DNA of 38,677 nt from Candidatus Aminicenantota bacterium (GTDB lineage: Bacteria > Acidobacteriota > Aminicenantia > UBA2199). This document shows positions 25,981 through 33,581 of the stretch, piece after piece. Location: assembly GCA_018262835.1 (NCBI GenBank), contig JADFDP010000018.1, positions 1-38,677 on the forward strand, given 5' to 3'. The notes under the pieces are model-generated. The model saw only the letters and a list, made by a program, of their open reading frames with translations, had not been told where the DNA came from and did not search any database. Both the position numbers and the translations under genes were made by a program. The stretch's first letter is position 1. Each line of letters opens with the position of its first letter.

Positions 25981-26869
25981 AAAAATAGGCGGCGGCCAGC
26001 AGCAGATCGGTCAGGATCACCAAAGCGACGTTCAACCCTTGGGCCGGGACCATGCGGGCCGGGTCATCGTGATGTTTCAGGGTCAGAATAACTGCGGCCA
26101 CGCCCAGGGGCAGGGCGGCCAGGGCGATGAGTTCTGTATAGGGAATATTTTGCACAAAAGGCCCGGCCGCGATCAGAACGAAAAGCAGGAGCACGGCACC
26201 AGCATAGATCACGGAGCTCTTTTTTTTGCCGAAAAAGATGACCAGGTGGCGGCGACCGCCCCGGCGGTCGGCGCCGGCATCGGGAAACTCATTCAAAAAA
26301 AGCAGCAGCGCCGTGAGTATCCCGGGGATCGCTGAAATATAAATGATATCCAGGCTCATGAAGCTGGCCAGGGCATAATGCACGCCGATGACCACGAAAC
26401 TGCCCAGGGTCAGGCCGCTGACCACTTCGCCAATGAGCCATTTGGACAGGTGCGAGGTGTAAAAGCGGATGGCGATGGCGCCGGTTACCATCAAGACCAG
26501 AATCGGCCAGCCGCTGACCAGGCAGAAATAGAGCCCGATGGCGCCGGCGGCCAACAGGGTGCCATAGGCGGCCAGGCGCACCTGCCGCGCAGTCGTCTTT
26601 CCCGCCTGCAGCATGCCGCTGCCGCCGCTGAAGGGAGTGCGCACGGTATGGGCATCAATCCCCGTCTGGGAGTCGGAAAGTTCGTTGAAAAGGTTCACGG
26701 CCGCATGGGCCAGGACAACGCCGGCAACGAGCAGCAGGGAACGGCCGAGATGGCCGAAGCCGTGCCAATAGGCCGTGGCGATGCCGACCAGGGTCAAGGC
26801 CACCGACAGGGCCAAAAAAGGCGCTCGGATTTGCTGAAGCCAGACAGCGAGCAGACGCTTGTTCCGCAC
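25976..26869 (-). CDS. menA: UbiA-family prenyltransferase, probable menaquinone biosynthesis (MenA-like)
   Basis: Integral membrane enzyme attaching a polyprenyl chain to an aromatic acceptor, probably 1,4-dihydroxy-2-naphthoate, to make demethylmenaquinone. The best start is GTG 26867-26869, with TGGAGG just upstream; a longer frame reaching 26926 lacks a ribosome binding site. The 297 residues have about eight or nine membrane helices. They carry the two Asp-rich signatures: NLFNELSDSQTGID, and NEFPDAGADRRGGRRHL (D-x-x-x-D then GR). Menaquinone would serve the sdh complex encoded upstream. MenA rather than another UbiA member is inferred from these motifs. Confidence 0.85.
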   Translation of the reverse strand: MRNKRLLAVWLQQIRAPFLALSVALTLVGIATAYWHGFGHLGRSLLLVAGVVLAHAAVNLFNELSDSQTGIDAHTVRTPFSGGSGMLQAGKTTARQVRLAAYGTLLAAGAIGLYFCLVSGWPILVLMVTGAIAIRFYTSHLSKWLIGEVVSGLTLGSFVVIGVHYALASFMSLDIIYISAIPGILTALLLFLNEFPDAGADRRGGRRHLVIFFGKKKSSVIYAGAVLLLFVLIAAGPFVQNIPYTELIALAALPLGVAAVILTLKHHDDPARMVPAQGLNVALVILTDLLLAAAYFL

Positions 26870-26955
26870 ATCGACCTCCAGGCCAGAAAATAAGATGATT
26901 GATTCTAAATCAAGCGGGGCAAACATGCAAATCAGTTTTCACGGTGAGCCGACCA

Positions 26956-26984
26956 TTGAAGCGAAAAGCAGATTCTGCTACCAT
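26956..26984 (+). promoter_or_regulatory. Possible sigma-70 promoter of the SurA-like gene (leaderless type)
   Basis: TTGAAG (26956-26961), 17 nt and TACCAT (26979-26984) end 5 nt before the ATG at 26990. No ribosome binding site is visible. The -10 matches TATAAT at only four positions. Confidence 0.35.
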
Positions 26985-26989
26985 GGGTC

Positions 26990-27619
26990 ATGCTCATTAA
27001 AGCACTGCTGGCCCTTTTCATTCTGCTGCAGCCCGGGCCGATCCTGGTTGACAAAATCGCCGCCACCGTCAACGAGGAGATCATCACCATCCACGATATC
27101 GAGCGGGCCATTGCCTTTTTCCCCCTCCTCAGGCAGAACGACGAATCGGAAGAGGATTTCTATTTCCGCATCCTGGGCGAGCTGATCACATACAAAGCCA
27201 TCGCCCTCGAATACAGCGACGAATTCAACCTCAGTGAAGAGGATTTTGAAATAGTGCAAACGCAAATTCTGCAAAAGGCCGGATCGCTGGAAAAATTGCT
27301 GGCGGTGATCAGCGGTTTTTCCATGAATTGGAACGACTTTGAAGAATTCATCAGGGAAAAAGTCCTCTACGAGAAAGTGCTCAGAGAAAAATTTCAGATG
27401 GAGATCACGATCCCTTTTAATGAAATCGAGGAGTTCTTCAACCTCGACTATCTCCCTTCGCAGCAGCGGCTCGGCCTGGAACCGCGGCCCCTGGCCGAAA
27501 TGGCTCCGGGAATCGAAAAATATCTGCGGAAACTGCGAACGGAAAAACAGCTGGCCGCCTGGCTGAACGATATCCGCTCCAACTTCAAGATCGAGATCAA
27601 GCTAAGGAGCCGCCAATGA
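26990..27619 (+). CDS. SurA N-terminal-like periplasmic chaperone without PPIase domain
   Basis: Small exported protein of 209 residues. The first 20 residues are a signal sequence (LIKALLALFILLQPGPILV). 'DKIAATVNEEIITIHDIERAI' then matches the opening of the SurA/PpiC chaperone fold ('D.I.A.VN...IT..D'). The helical core continues to the end, but no parvulin-type PPIase domain is present, whereas SurA of E. coli is 428 residues with two. The role is therefore probably holding unfolded envelope proteins, with no isomerase activity. The stop overlaps the yhaM-like start (ATGA), so translation is coupled, an unusual pairing of envelope and RNA-processing functions. Confidence 0.7.
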   Translation: MLIKALLALFILLQPGPILVDKIAATVNEEIITIHDIERAIAFFPLLRQNDESEEDFYFRILGELITYKAIALEYSDEFNLSEEDFEIVQTQILQKAGSLEKLLAVISGFSMNWNDFEEFIREKVLYEKVLREKFQMEITIPFNEIEEFFNLDYLPSQQRLGLEPRPLAEMAPGIEKYLRKLRTEKQLAAWLNDIRSNFKIEIKLRSRQ

Positions 27620-28584
27620 ATCTTTTCGACAAAGGCAAGGCCGGCCCGCGTTTCATCGACAGCCTGCAGACCGGCGAAAATGTGAGCTGGTTTTATCGCG
27701 TTCAGGAAATCGTCAAAAAAAAGACCAAAAACGGCGACGATTTTCTTGACCTGACCTTGATGGACAAGACCGGACGCCTGCCCGCCAAGATCTGGAACAA
27801 TGTCGAGGAATATCACAAACTGCTCCGGGCCGGGGACGTCTACAAAATCAGCGGCGAAATCAGGGATTACCGCGGGAAAAAGCAAATCACCGTCAGCCAC
27901 TTGCGCGCCATCGCTTCCGGCGACCCCGGCTTCGCTCCCGGAGATTTCGATGAATCCCCGCCCTTTGACAGCGAGGCGCTGCTGGCGGAGACCTTTTCGC
28001 TGCTGCGGGACAACCTCAGCGATCCCCATTTGTGCAGATTGAGCGAAATGTTCAAGGAAGAATACGGGCCGGTTTTCCGCCAGGCCTACGGCGCCCAAAA
28101 AATCCATCACGCCTTTGCCGGCGGTCTGCTGCAGCACACCCATTCGCTGTTGAAGATGGTCCTGGCCATTGCTCCCCATTACGGCCTTGACAAGGAATTG
28201 CTGCTCATCGGCGCCCTTTTTCACGATATCGGCAAAACCGCCGAATTCAATACCCAGCCAGCCCTGGAGACCACCCTGGCCGGAGGGCTGCTCGGCCACC
28301 TGGTCATCAGTCTGACGATTTTTCTGGAAATGAAAAACAAGATCAGCGATTTCCCGGAAGCCCTCAGCATCCGCATCCAACACCTGATCGTTTCCCACCA
28401 CGGAGAAAAGGAATTCGGCTCGCCCGAAGTCCCAAAAACAAAAGAAGCCTATCTTCTGCACCTGCTGGATCTGCTGGACTCGCGCCTGAACATTTTCAGT
28501 GAGCAGCTCAAAGGCGGCGAAGCCCAAAAGCTTTTTTCCGAATACAACCAGGCATTGGGAACACGGATTCTGCTGGACCGATGA
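27616..28584 (+). CDS. 3'-5' exoribonuclease YhaM-like (OB fold + HD domain)
   Basis: Metal-dependent nuclease of the YhaM family acting on RNA (and DNA) 3' ends; cytosolic. The 322-residue length matches. Residues about 15-100 are an OB fold ('LDLTLMDKTGRLPAKIWNN...GDVYKISGEIRDYRGKKQITV'). Residues about 160-290 form the HD domain, with HHAFAGGLLQHTHSLL, LFHDIGKT (the HD pair) and HLIVSHHG. It overlaps both neighbours by 4 nt (ATGA at 27616 and 28581), making a three-gene coupled unit. Confidence 0.88.
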   Translation: MNLFDKGKAGPRFIDSLQTGENVSWFYRVQEIVKKKTKNGDDFLDLTLMDKTGRLPAKIWNNVEEYHKLLRAGDVYKISGEIRDYRGKKQITVSHLRAIASGDPGFAPGDFDESPPFDSEALLAETFSLLRDNLSDPHLCRLSEMFKEEYGPVFRQAYGAQKIHHAFAGGLLQHTHSLLKMVLAIAPHYGLDKELLLIGALFHDIGKTAEFNTQPALETTLAGGLLGHLVISLTIFLEMKNKISDFPEALSIRIQHLIVSHHGEKEFGSPEVPKTKEAYLLHLLDLLDSRLNIFSEQLKGGEAQKLFSEYNQALGTRILLDR

Positions 28585-28886
28585 ATCCGCCGCCCCCTCA
28601 CTGCCCGGCCTGCGGCTCCAGCGCCACCTTGCCGTTCGAAAGCGACGAGAATTCCACCGGCAGCGAATCTTTCGCCGAGATCATGCTCATCCTAATCATT
28701 TTTTTCCTGTCCCTTTTCCTTGTCTTTTTGCTGTTTCTGCTGAGCCGCGCCGGCCTGCCGATTGCCGCGATCCTGATCCTGGCCGTTTTTTTATTCTGGC
28801 GCCGGAAAAAGGAAAAACGCCGGCAGAGAAGAAGCCAGGCTCACACCTTCGTTTGTCTGGATTGCAGCCGCAATTTCAAGGCCTGA
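28581..28886 (+). CDS. Small membrane protein with split zinc ribbon
   Basis: Unrecognised 101-residue protein. A CPAC knuckle near the N-terminus and a CLDC knuckle near the C-terminus flank two membrane helices (about 33-55 and 58-73), followed by a basic stretch RRKKEKRRQRR. Both cysteine pairs would lie on the cytoplasmic side if the helices form a hairpin, so one zinc could bridge them. It overlaps the YhaM-like gene as ATGA. Its stop codon touches the stop of the convergent gene (TGATCA at 28884-28889). Function unknown. Confidence 0.65.
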   Translation: MNPPPPHCPACGSSATLPFESDENSTGSESFAEIMLILIIFFLSLFLVFLLFLLSRAGLPIAAILILAVFLFWRRKKEKRRQRRSQAHTFVCLDCSRNFKA

Positions 28887-30689
28887 TCAGAAGAATCGAG
28901 TGCTCTCCTTGTAGGAAACTTCCCCCTTCAATACGCGGTTCAGGACTTTTTGGGCAATGGTCAAATTCCCGGCTTCGGAGATTTTCTTGTCCAGAGTCGC
29001 CAGATGGCTTTTATGAAATTGGGATCGCTCCTGATTATCCAGGGTGAAGATTTCATAGAAAATCTCATCGCGGCTGTTGCCGCTGGACTGGCATTCCGGG
29101 CAGCCCTTTTCCTGGAAAATCTTGTAGTCGCTGCTCAGCTTTTTGTTTTTAAAGAGTTCACGGGCCGATTGCGGATGCGGTATCTTGCAATGCGGGCAAA
29201 GAATTTTCACCTGGCGCTGAAATATCACGAGGCGAAGATTCTCCACCAGAAAGGAAACCGGGACTTCGTATTCAATCTGCATTTTTTCAAAAATTTCCTC
29301 ATAGGAAAAACCCTGCAATTCAACGAAAAGCTTGCCCATTTCCACAAAATTCAGAAACTGGGGATTGTAGCTCTTTTGGAAGTAGTCAAATAAAAACATG
29401 GAATCGGGCTTGAAAAAAAGCAAGTTCTTATAAACGGCGTCGCTGACATCACCGCCCTGGTTTTCGATCTGGAAGAATCGTTCGTTGCGTAGAACCACAT
29501 CGCTCTCCACAGTGGCAAGCCGTTCATTGGTCAGGGTATTCATCAAAGCATAAAGGGTTTCACTGGCCTTATTGTAGGCGGGGCCGGCCACAATGAACAA
29601 GCCGCTTTGCTTTTGCAAGGCGGACTGGATCCGCTCCGCTTCGTCGCGCTCCAAATTCAAATCGGTTATTTTCTTGGCAAAATCCTTCAGGTTATTGAAC
29701 TTGAAGCGGATGTTTTCCTGAGTGCCTCCGGAATAGTAGAGCACCTTGATCTTCAGATGGCTGAAATTTTTGCTCATGTTCAGCCAGGATTCCCGGGACG
29801 GCTGCTTCTCATCGCGCTTGAAACCGCAGATCTCCTTTATTTTTTTAAAAAATTCTTTCGGGTCATCGATGGGCTGACTGACACGGGAGAGCGATTCCCC
29901 GTTGCGAAAAAAAACATCGAGTTGGCCGGATTTGAATTCAATGAAAACATCGGAAACCTTGGCTTGAACGGCCGATTTGAGAAGTGAATTCAAAACGCGG
30001 ATATACTTGGTGCTTTCCAGCGATGTATAGATTCTGATATCCTTTTCAGAGTTCTCCAGGCTTTTCAGCAGGTTTTCAATTTCTTCTTTCTGGGCCAGGT
30101 AGGGGATCAGTTTGAATTTTTGCAGTTCTCCCTGCTTTTTTAGCTTGGGCAGATCGTTGACCGAATAAAAAGCAAAACGCAGCACATGCCCGCCGGCGAT
30201 CTCCTGGATCTCAATGGGAACGATCTTCTGGTCCAGGCAGAATTCCTTGCCGATCTGCAGTATCAATCCCGTATCCACGGAGAAATTTTTCAAGTCGATT
30301 TTTTCGATGCTTTTCTGGTTGAGCAGGTAAAGCTGAAGCTCGTCCGGAGTGATCAGCGACATCATGATCAGGACTTCCCCCAACTTCTTGTTGACGATGC
30401 GCTGCTTGTCCAACGCCGTGTCCAGCTGTTCGATGGATATTTTCCCTGCCTTGACCAATATTTCTCCGATCTTCAAATAAAGGGAATCCCTGGCCGCATT
30501 GTATTCTACCAGCAACTCTTTGGGGCAATTCTTCACATATTTTTTTTTATATTCTTCCGAAGCGCTGCAAAAACACTTCAGACAAAAAGGACAGATTTTT
30601 GTCGGAGTTGAATGGCTGCAGTCCGCAGCCGCAACCGCATCGAACTCGGTCATGCAATTCCAGCATCGGATAATGTACGACTTGGCCAT
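28887..30689 (-). CDS. PilB/GspE-like pseudo-ATPase with N-terminal zinc ribbon and MshEN domain
   Basis: 600 residues related to type IV pilus/type II secretion ATPases but lacking the catalytic motifs. The N-terminus is a cysteine cluster (C9, C12, C24, C33, C36, C39, C41). Residues about 70-160 are an MshEN/GspE-N domain ('KIGEILVKAGKISIEQLDTALDKQ', then a second copy starting KLGEVLIMMS). The N2 motif is recognisable as VSDVFIEFKSGQLDVFFRNG. The Walker A position reads GPAYNKASETLYA (369-381), where PilB has GPTGSGKTTTLYA: the catalytic Lys is Ala376. The Walker B region (PDSMFLFDYFQ, 429-438) lacks GEIRD. The C-terminal tetra-Cys (498, 501, 530, 533) is kept. ATP hydrolysis is unlikely; a c-di-GMP- or partner-binding regulatory role is inferred. 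No pilus genes are nearby. Confidence 0.75.
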   Translation of the reverse strand: MAKSYIIRCWNCMTEFDAVAAADCSHSTPTKICPFCLKCFCSASEEYKKKYVKNCPKELLVEYNAARDSLYLKIGEILVKAGKISIEQLDTALDKQRIVNKKLGEVLIMMSLITPDELQLYLLNQKSIEKIDLKNFSVDTGLILQIGKEFCLDQKIVPIEIQEIAGGHVLRFAFYSVNDLPKLKKQGELQKFKLIPYLAQKEEIENLLKSLENSEKDIRIYTSLESTKYIRVLNSLLKSAVQAKVSDVFIEFKSGQLDVFFRNGESLSRVSQPIDDPKEFFKKIKEICGFKRDEKQPSRESWLNMSKNFSHLKIKVLYYSGGTQENIRFKFNNLKDFAKKITDLNLERDEAERIQSALQKQSGLFIVAGPAYNKASETLYALMNTLTNERLATVESDVVLRNERFFQIENQGGDVSDAVYKNLLFFKPDSMFLFDYFQKSYNPQFLNFVEMGKLFVELQGFSYEEIFEKMQIEYEVPVSFLVENLRLVIFQRQVKILCPHCKIPHPQSARELFKNKKLSSDYKIFQEKGCPECQSSGNSRDEIFYEIFTLDNQERSQFHKSHLATLDKKISEAGNLTIAQKVLNRVLKGEVSYKESTRFF

Positions 30690-30728
30690 AACCTTTCCCT
30701 ATCTCAATACGGATTCGCTCCGCAGCAT

Positions 30729-30757
30729 TTTATAGCAAAACGTAATAAAAAAATCAA
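30729..30757 (-). promoter_or_regulatory. Predicted sigma-70 promoter of the PilB-like gene
   Basis: On the minus strand TTGATT (30752-30757), 17 nt and TATAAA (30729-30734) give a start near 30722, leaving about 33 nt of leader with GGGAAAGG before the ATG at 30687-30689. Confidence 0.6.
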
Positions 30758-30820
30758 TAGTTTCACCCCATCAGGTAATTCCTGATCTCGGGCCGGAATC
30801 GCGCCCATCACAAAAACTGC

Positions 30821-30849
30821 TGGCAAAAAGTTCCCTTTTATGGTATATT
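30821..30849 (+). promoter_or_regulatory. Possible promoter of the ferritin gene
   Basis: TGGCAA (30821-30826), 17 nt and TATATT (30844-30849) would start transcription near 30856, ahead of GGAGG and the ATG at 30870. The -35 is poor. I see no clear Fur box. Confidence 0.35.
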
Positions 30850-30869
30850 TTAAGAATTGGAGGCCAAAG

Positions 30870-31367
30870 ATGATCAGCAAAAAACTCGAGACCGCGTTAA
30901 ACAAACAGATCAATGAGGAGATCTTTTCCGCTTATCTCTATCTGTCCATGTCCGCATATTTTCTTTCCCTGAACCTGGACGGTTTTGCCGCCTGGATGAA
31001 GGCCCAGGCCCAGGAGGAGATGTCCCACGCCATGAAGTTTTTCAATTTCCTGGACGAAATGGGGGGGCGCGTATCCCTGCTGGCCGTCAAGGAACCGGAA
31101 AAAACCTGGAAATCGCCTCTGGCGGCGTTTACGGCCGTGTCCCGGCATGAGCAATATATCACCCATTGCATCAACGAACTTTACCGCTTGGCCGGCAGCG
31201 AAAAATGCAACCCCACCCAGATCATGCTGCAGTGGTTCATCAAGGAGCAGGTCGAAGAGGAAGCCGCCGCTGACAAGATCGTTTTCCGAATGACCCAGAT
31301 CAAGGACAGTCTCAACGGGCTGTGGATGCTGGACAAGGAACTGGGGGCGCGCGGAACCAAGGCCTGA
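30870..31367 (+). CDS. ftnA: Ferritin (non-haem, FtnA type)
   Basis: Iron-storage protein forming a 24-subunit shell that oxidises Fe(II) at a di-iron centre. From ATG 30870 (GGAGG 9 nt upstream) it is 165 residues, normal for bacterial ferritin. The ferroxidase residues appear as the NEEIFSAYLY helix (Glu), EEMSHAMKF (Glu and His) and FIKEQVEEE (Gln/Glu), in family order. It lies alone between divergent genes; a longer frame starting at 30840 would include the promoter region and is rejected. Confidence 0.93.
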   Translation: MISKKLETALNKQINEEIFSAYLYLSMSAYFLSLNLDGFAAWMKAQAQEEMSHAMKFFNFLDEMGGRVSLLAVKEPEKTWKSPLAAFTAVSRHEQYITHCINELYRLAGSEKCNPTQIMLQWFIKEQVEEEAAADKIVFRMTQIKDSLNGLWMLDKELGARGTKA

Positions 31368-31403
31368 TTTTTTTCGCTCACTTACCGATCGGCGGCACGC
31401 AAT

Positions 31404-31432
31404 TTGGGAAAAAGTTTGTTTTTTGCTAAAAT
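31404..31432 (+). promoter_or_regulatory. Predicted sigma-70 promoter of the DUF58/Bat operon
   Basis: TTGGGA (31404-31409), a 17-nt spacer and TAAAAT (31427-31432) lie upstream of the small gene at 31479, giving about 40 nt of leader that contains TTGGAGG. Confidence 0.65.
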
Positions 31433-31478
31433 ACAAACGTGAAAAGATCAATGGATGCAGACCTTGGAGGCAACCGCG

Positions 31479-31751
31479 ATGGATGAAAAAGTTTTCGATG
31501 TCACCATGATATACATCCAGAACACAGCGGCCGGAAACTACAGCCTGGAATTCTACTGTCGCAACAAGAACATCAAACTCAATTTCAGCAATGTCGAGGG
31601 GATCGAACTGATCGCCAAGATTCCCCTGGAACTGAAAAGCTCCTTCGTGCAATTGGCGGAACACCTGCCCAAGGTCTGGAACATGAAACTGGGCTATCCC
31701 ACGAATTTCAAGATCAGCTACAGCGGCCGCATCACCATCGAATCCATGTGA
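31479..31751 (+). CDS. Small protein of unknown function heading the DUF58/Bat operon
   Basis: I do not recognise this 90-residue protein. I chose the ATG at 31479 because TTGGAGG is 8 nt upstream; an ATG at 31455 in the same frame overlaps that ribosome binding site. The sequence (MDEKVFDVTMIYIQNTAAGN... to FKISYSGRITIESM) alternates beta strands with one helix, has no signal or membrane segment and looks like a compact alpha/beta domain. It occupies the place where a MoxR AAA+ ATPase usually precedes DUF58; no MoxR gene is in the window. Confidence 0.65.
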   Translation: MDEKVFDVTMIYIQNTAAGNYSLEFYCRNKNIKLNFSNVEGIELIAKIPLELKSSFVQLAEHLPKVWNMKLGYPTNFKISYSGRITIESM

Positions 31752-31779
31752 CCGCCATTTGGCCCGGCCCGGACTGACC

Positions 31780-32661
31780 ATGATCGCCGAAGAAACCTTA
31801 AAAAAAATAAAAAGGATCGAGATCGTCTCCCGTAAAGCGGCCCGCGATGTCTTTGCCGGGGAATACCATTCGGCCTTCAAAGGCCGGGGCATGGAGTTCT
31901 CGCAGGTGCGCGAATACCAGTCGGGGGACGATTCACGATTCATCGACTGGAACGTATCTTCACGCCTGGGCCGCCTCTACGTCAAGCAATTCGTTGAAGA
32001 AAGGGAACTGACCATCATCCTGGCTCTCGACCTTTCCGCATCGCTGCAATTCGTCTCGGGCGTCAAAAGCAAAAAAGAAATCGCCGCCGAACTTTCGGCG
32101 CTGATCGCCTTTACGGCCATGCTCAACAACGACAAGGTGGGCCTACTGCTTTTCAGCGGGCAAGTCGAATGGTATATCCCGCCGCAGAAGGGGCGGCTTC
32201 ATCTGCTGCGCCTGATCCGCGACATCATCGAATTCAAGCCGCTGGGGCGGGAAACATCGATCGCCAACGCCCTGGCTTATTTGACTTTGCTGATCAAGAA
32301 AAAGGCCGTGGTTTTTTTAATCTCCGACTTCCTGGACGACCGGTTCGAGACCGCGCTGAAAATCGCCAGCCGCAAGCACGACCTGATCGCCATCGATATT
32401 GCCGACCGGCGCGAGCTGACGCTCCCGCCTCGGGGTAATTTTCTTCTGCGGGACCTGGAGAGCGGCAGGGAATTCAGCGCCGACTTCACCCGTGCTGCCC
32501 TGCGCCGGAAATTCCATGATATCCGCGACCGGAAAAACCAGCAGCTGACAGAGCTTTTCCGCAAATACGGCATTGATTCCCTGGCCATCCATTCCGACCG
32601 GGACTATGAAAAACCCCTATTCGATCTGTTTTTAAAACGCAGAAAAAAATTCTCTCGATGA
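31780..32661 (+). CDS. DUF58-domain protein (MoxR/Bat operon, VWA-like)
   Basis: Member of the DUF58 family that accompanies MoxR ATPases and VWA proteins in envelope-stress or 'aerotolerance' operons. The 293-residue product from ATG 31780 shows the family hallmark 'GRGMEFSQVREYQSGDDSRFIDWNVSSRLGRLYVKQFVEERE', then a VWA-like fold with a partial MIDAS (ALDLSASL). A TTG at 31759 is an alternative start. The stop overlaps the next gene as ATGA (32658-32661). The molecular function of this family is not firmly known. Confidence 0.9.
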   Translation: MIAEETLKKIKRIEIVSRKAARDVFAGEYHSAFKGRGMEFSQVREYQSGDDSRFIDWNVSSRLGRLYVKQFVEERELTIILALDLSASLQFVSGVKSKKEIAAELSALIAFTAMLNNDKVGLLLFSGQVEWYIPPQKGRLHLLRLIRDIIEFKPLGRETSIANALAYLTLLIKKKAVVFLISDFLDDRFETALKIASRKHDLIAIDIADRRELTLPPRGNFLLRDLESGREFSADFTRAALRRKFHDIRDRKNQQLTELFRKYGIDSLAIHSDRDYEKPLFDLFLKRRKKFSR

Positions 32662-33581
32662 AAGCGCTGACCGCCATCTGCCTCCTCGTGGCCTGGCCAA
32701 TAGGCGTGGCCGCCGCCCAGGTGACCCTGTCGGTTTCGACGCAAGCAGCCACCCTTGCCGAACCCATCGAATTGCGGGTGGTCGTCCGCACCGACGCCGC
32801 CTGCGCCGGCGTGAGAATAAGCATCCCCCCCGGCGATTACGACATTATCAGCCGCAGCGCGCGCCCGGTTCTCAAAACGGCCGGGATCAACACCTTCGAA
32901 GAAATCATCACCATCGCTTTTTTCAAGACCGGTGAGTTCCATGTCGGCCCCCTCGCGGTTGAGCTGCTGCCGCACCGGGGTGACCCGGGCCATGAGCGGA
33001 CCGGGCAGCTGACCATCCGCATCCGCTCCCTGCTGACTGAAAACGACCGCGACATCAAACCCCTGAAAGAGCTGCTGGTCATGCGCGGAGATCCCAGGCA
33101 CCTGCTCAAATATGCCGCCGGAGTCATGCTGCTCCTTCTGCTGGCGGCCTTGGGACGGCTTTGGCTGAAAAAAAAGCCGCTGCCGGAAGCGGCCCCATGG
33201 CTCCCCCCGGAAATCGAGCTGGAGATGGACCTCCGGGAACTGGGCCGGAAAAACCTGCTGCAACAGGGGGAGTTCCGGCAATTTTTCATCATCTTGAGCG
33301 ACCGGATCAAGCATTTCATCGAGCGCGCCTACGAATTCAACGCCGCCGATTTCACCACGGCCGAAACCGTCGCGCAGTTAAAAAACAGCGAAAAAGATGG
33401 GGAGATCATCGCCCATTTGCAAACCATTTTTCGCCAGGCCGATCTGGTGAAATTCGCCCGGCAGGTTCCGGAAAAAGAGGCCGTGGCCGTGATTTTTCAA
33501 AAACTCGCCGTTTTGATCGAAAAGCACAAAAACCGCCGCGAACCGGTAATGGCGGAACCCCATGTTCAAGCTGGCCGCTAA
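32658..33581 (+). CDS. BatD-like membrane protein
   Basis: 307-residue protein with a signal peptide (MKALTAICLLVAWPIGVAAAQ), an Ig-like periplasmic domain (to about residue 135), one membrane helix (about 153-171, LKYAAGVMLLLLLAALGRL) and a cytoplasmic helical tail with 'RQFFIILSDRIKHFIERAY', as in BatD/DUF4381-type proteins. It is much shorter than full-length BatD. Overlaps with DUF58 (4 nt) and with the VWA gene (20 nt) indicate tight coupling and probably one complex. Confidence 0.7.
   Translation: MKALTAICLLVAWPIGVAAAQVTLSVSTQAATLAEPIELRVVVRTDAACAGVRISIPPGDYDIISRSARPVLKTAGINTFEEIITIAFFKTGEFHVGPLAVELLPHRGDPGHERTGQLTIRIRSLLTENDRDIKPLKELLVMRGDPRHLLKYAAGVMLLLLLAALGRLWLKKKPLPEAAPWLPPEIELEMDLRELGRKNLLQQGEFRQFFIILSDRIKHFIERAYEFNAADFTTAETVAQLKNSEKDGEIIAHLQTIFRQADLVKFARQVPEKEAVAVIFQKLAVLIEKHKNRREPVMAEPHVQAGR

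Noticed and set aside
25822-26091. Small plus-strand frame between the wHTH gene and menA
   Set aside because: It has no ribosome binding site, runs antisense into menA and crosses the palindromic element; composition looks non-coding.
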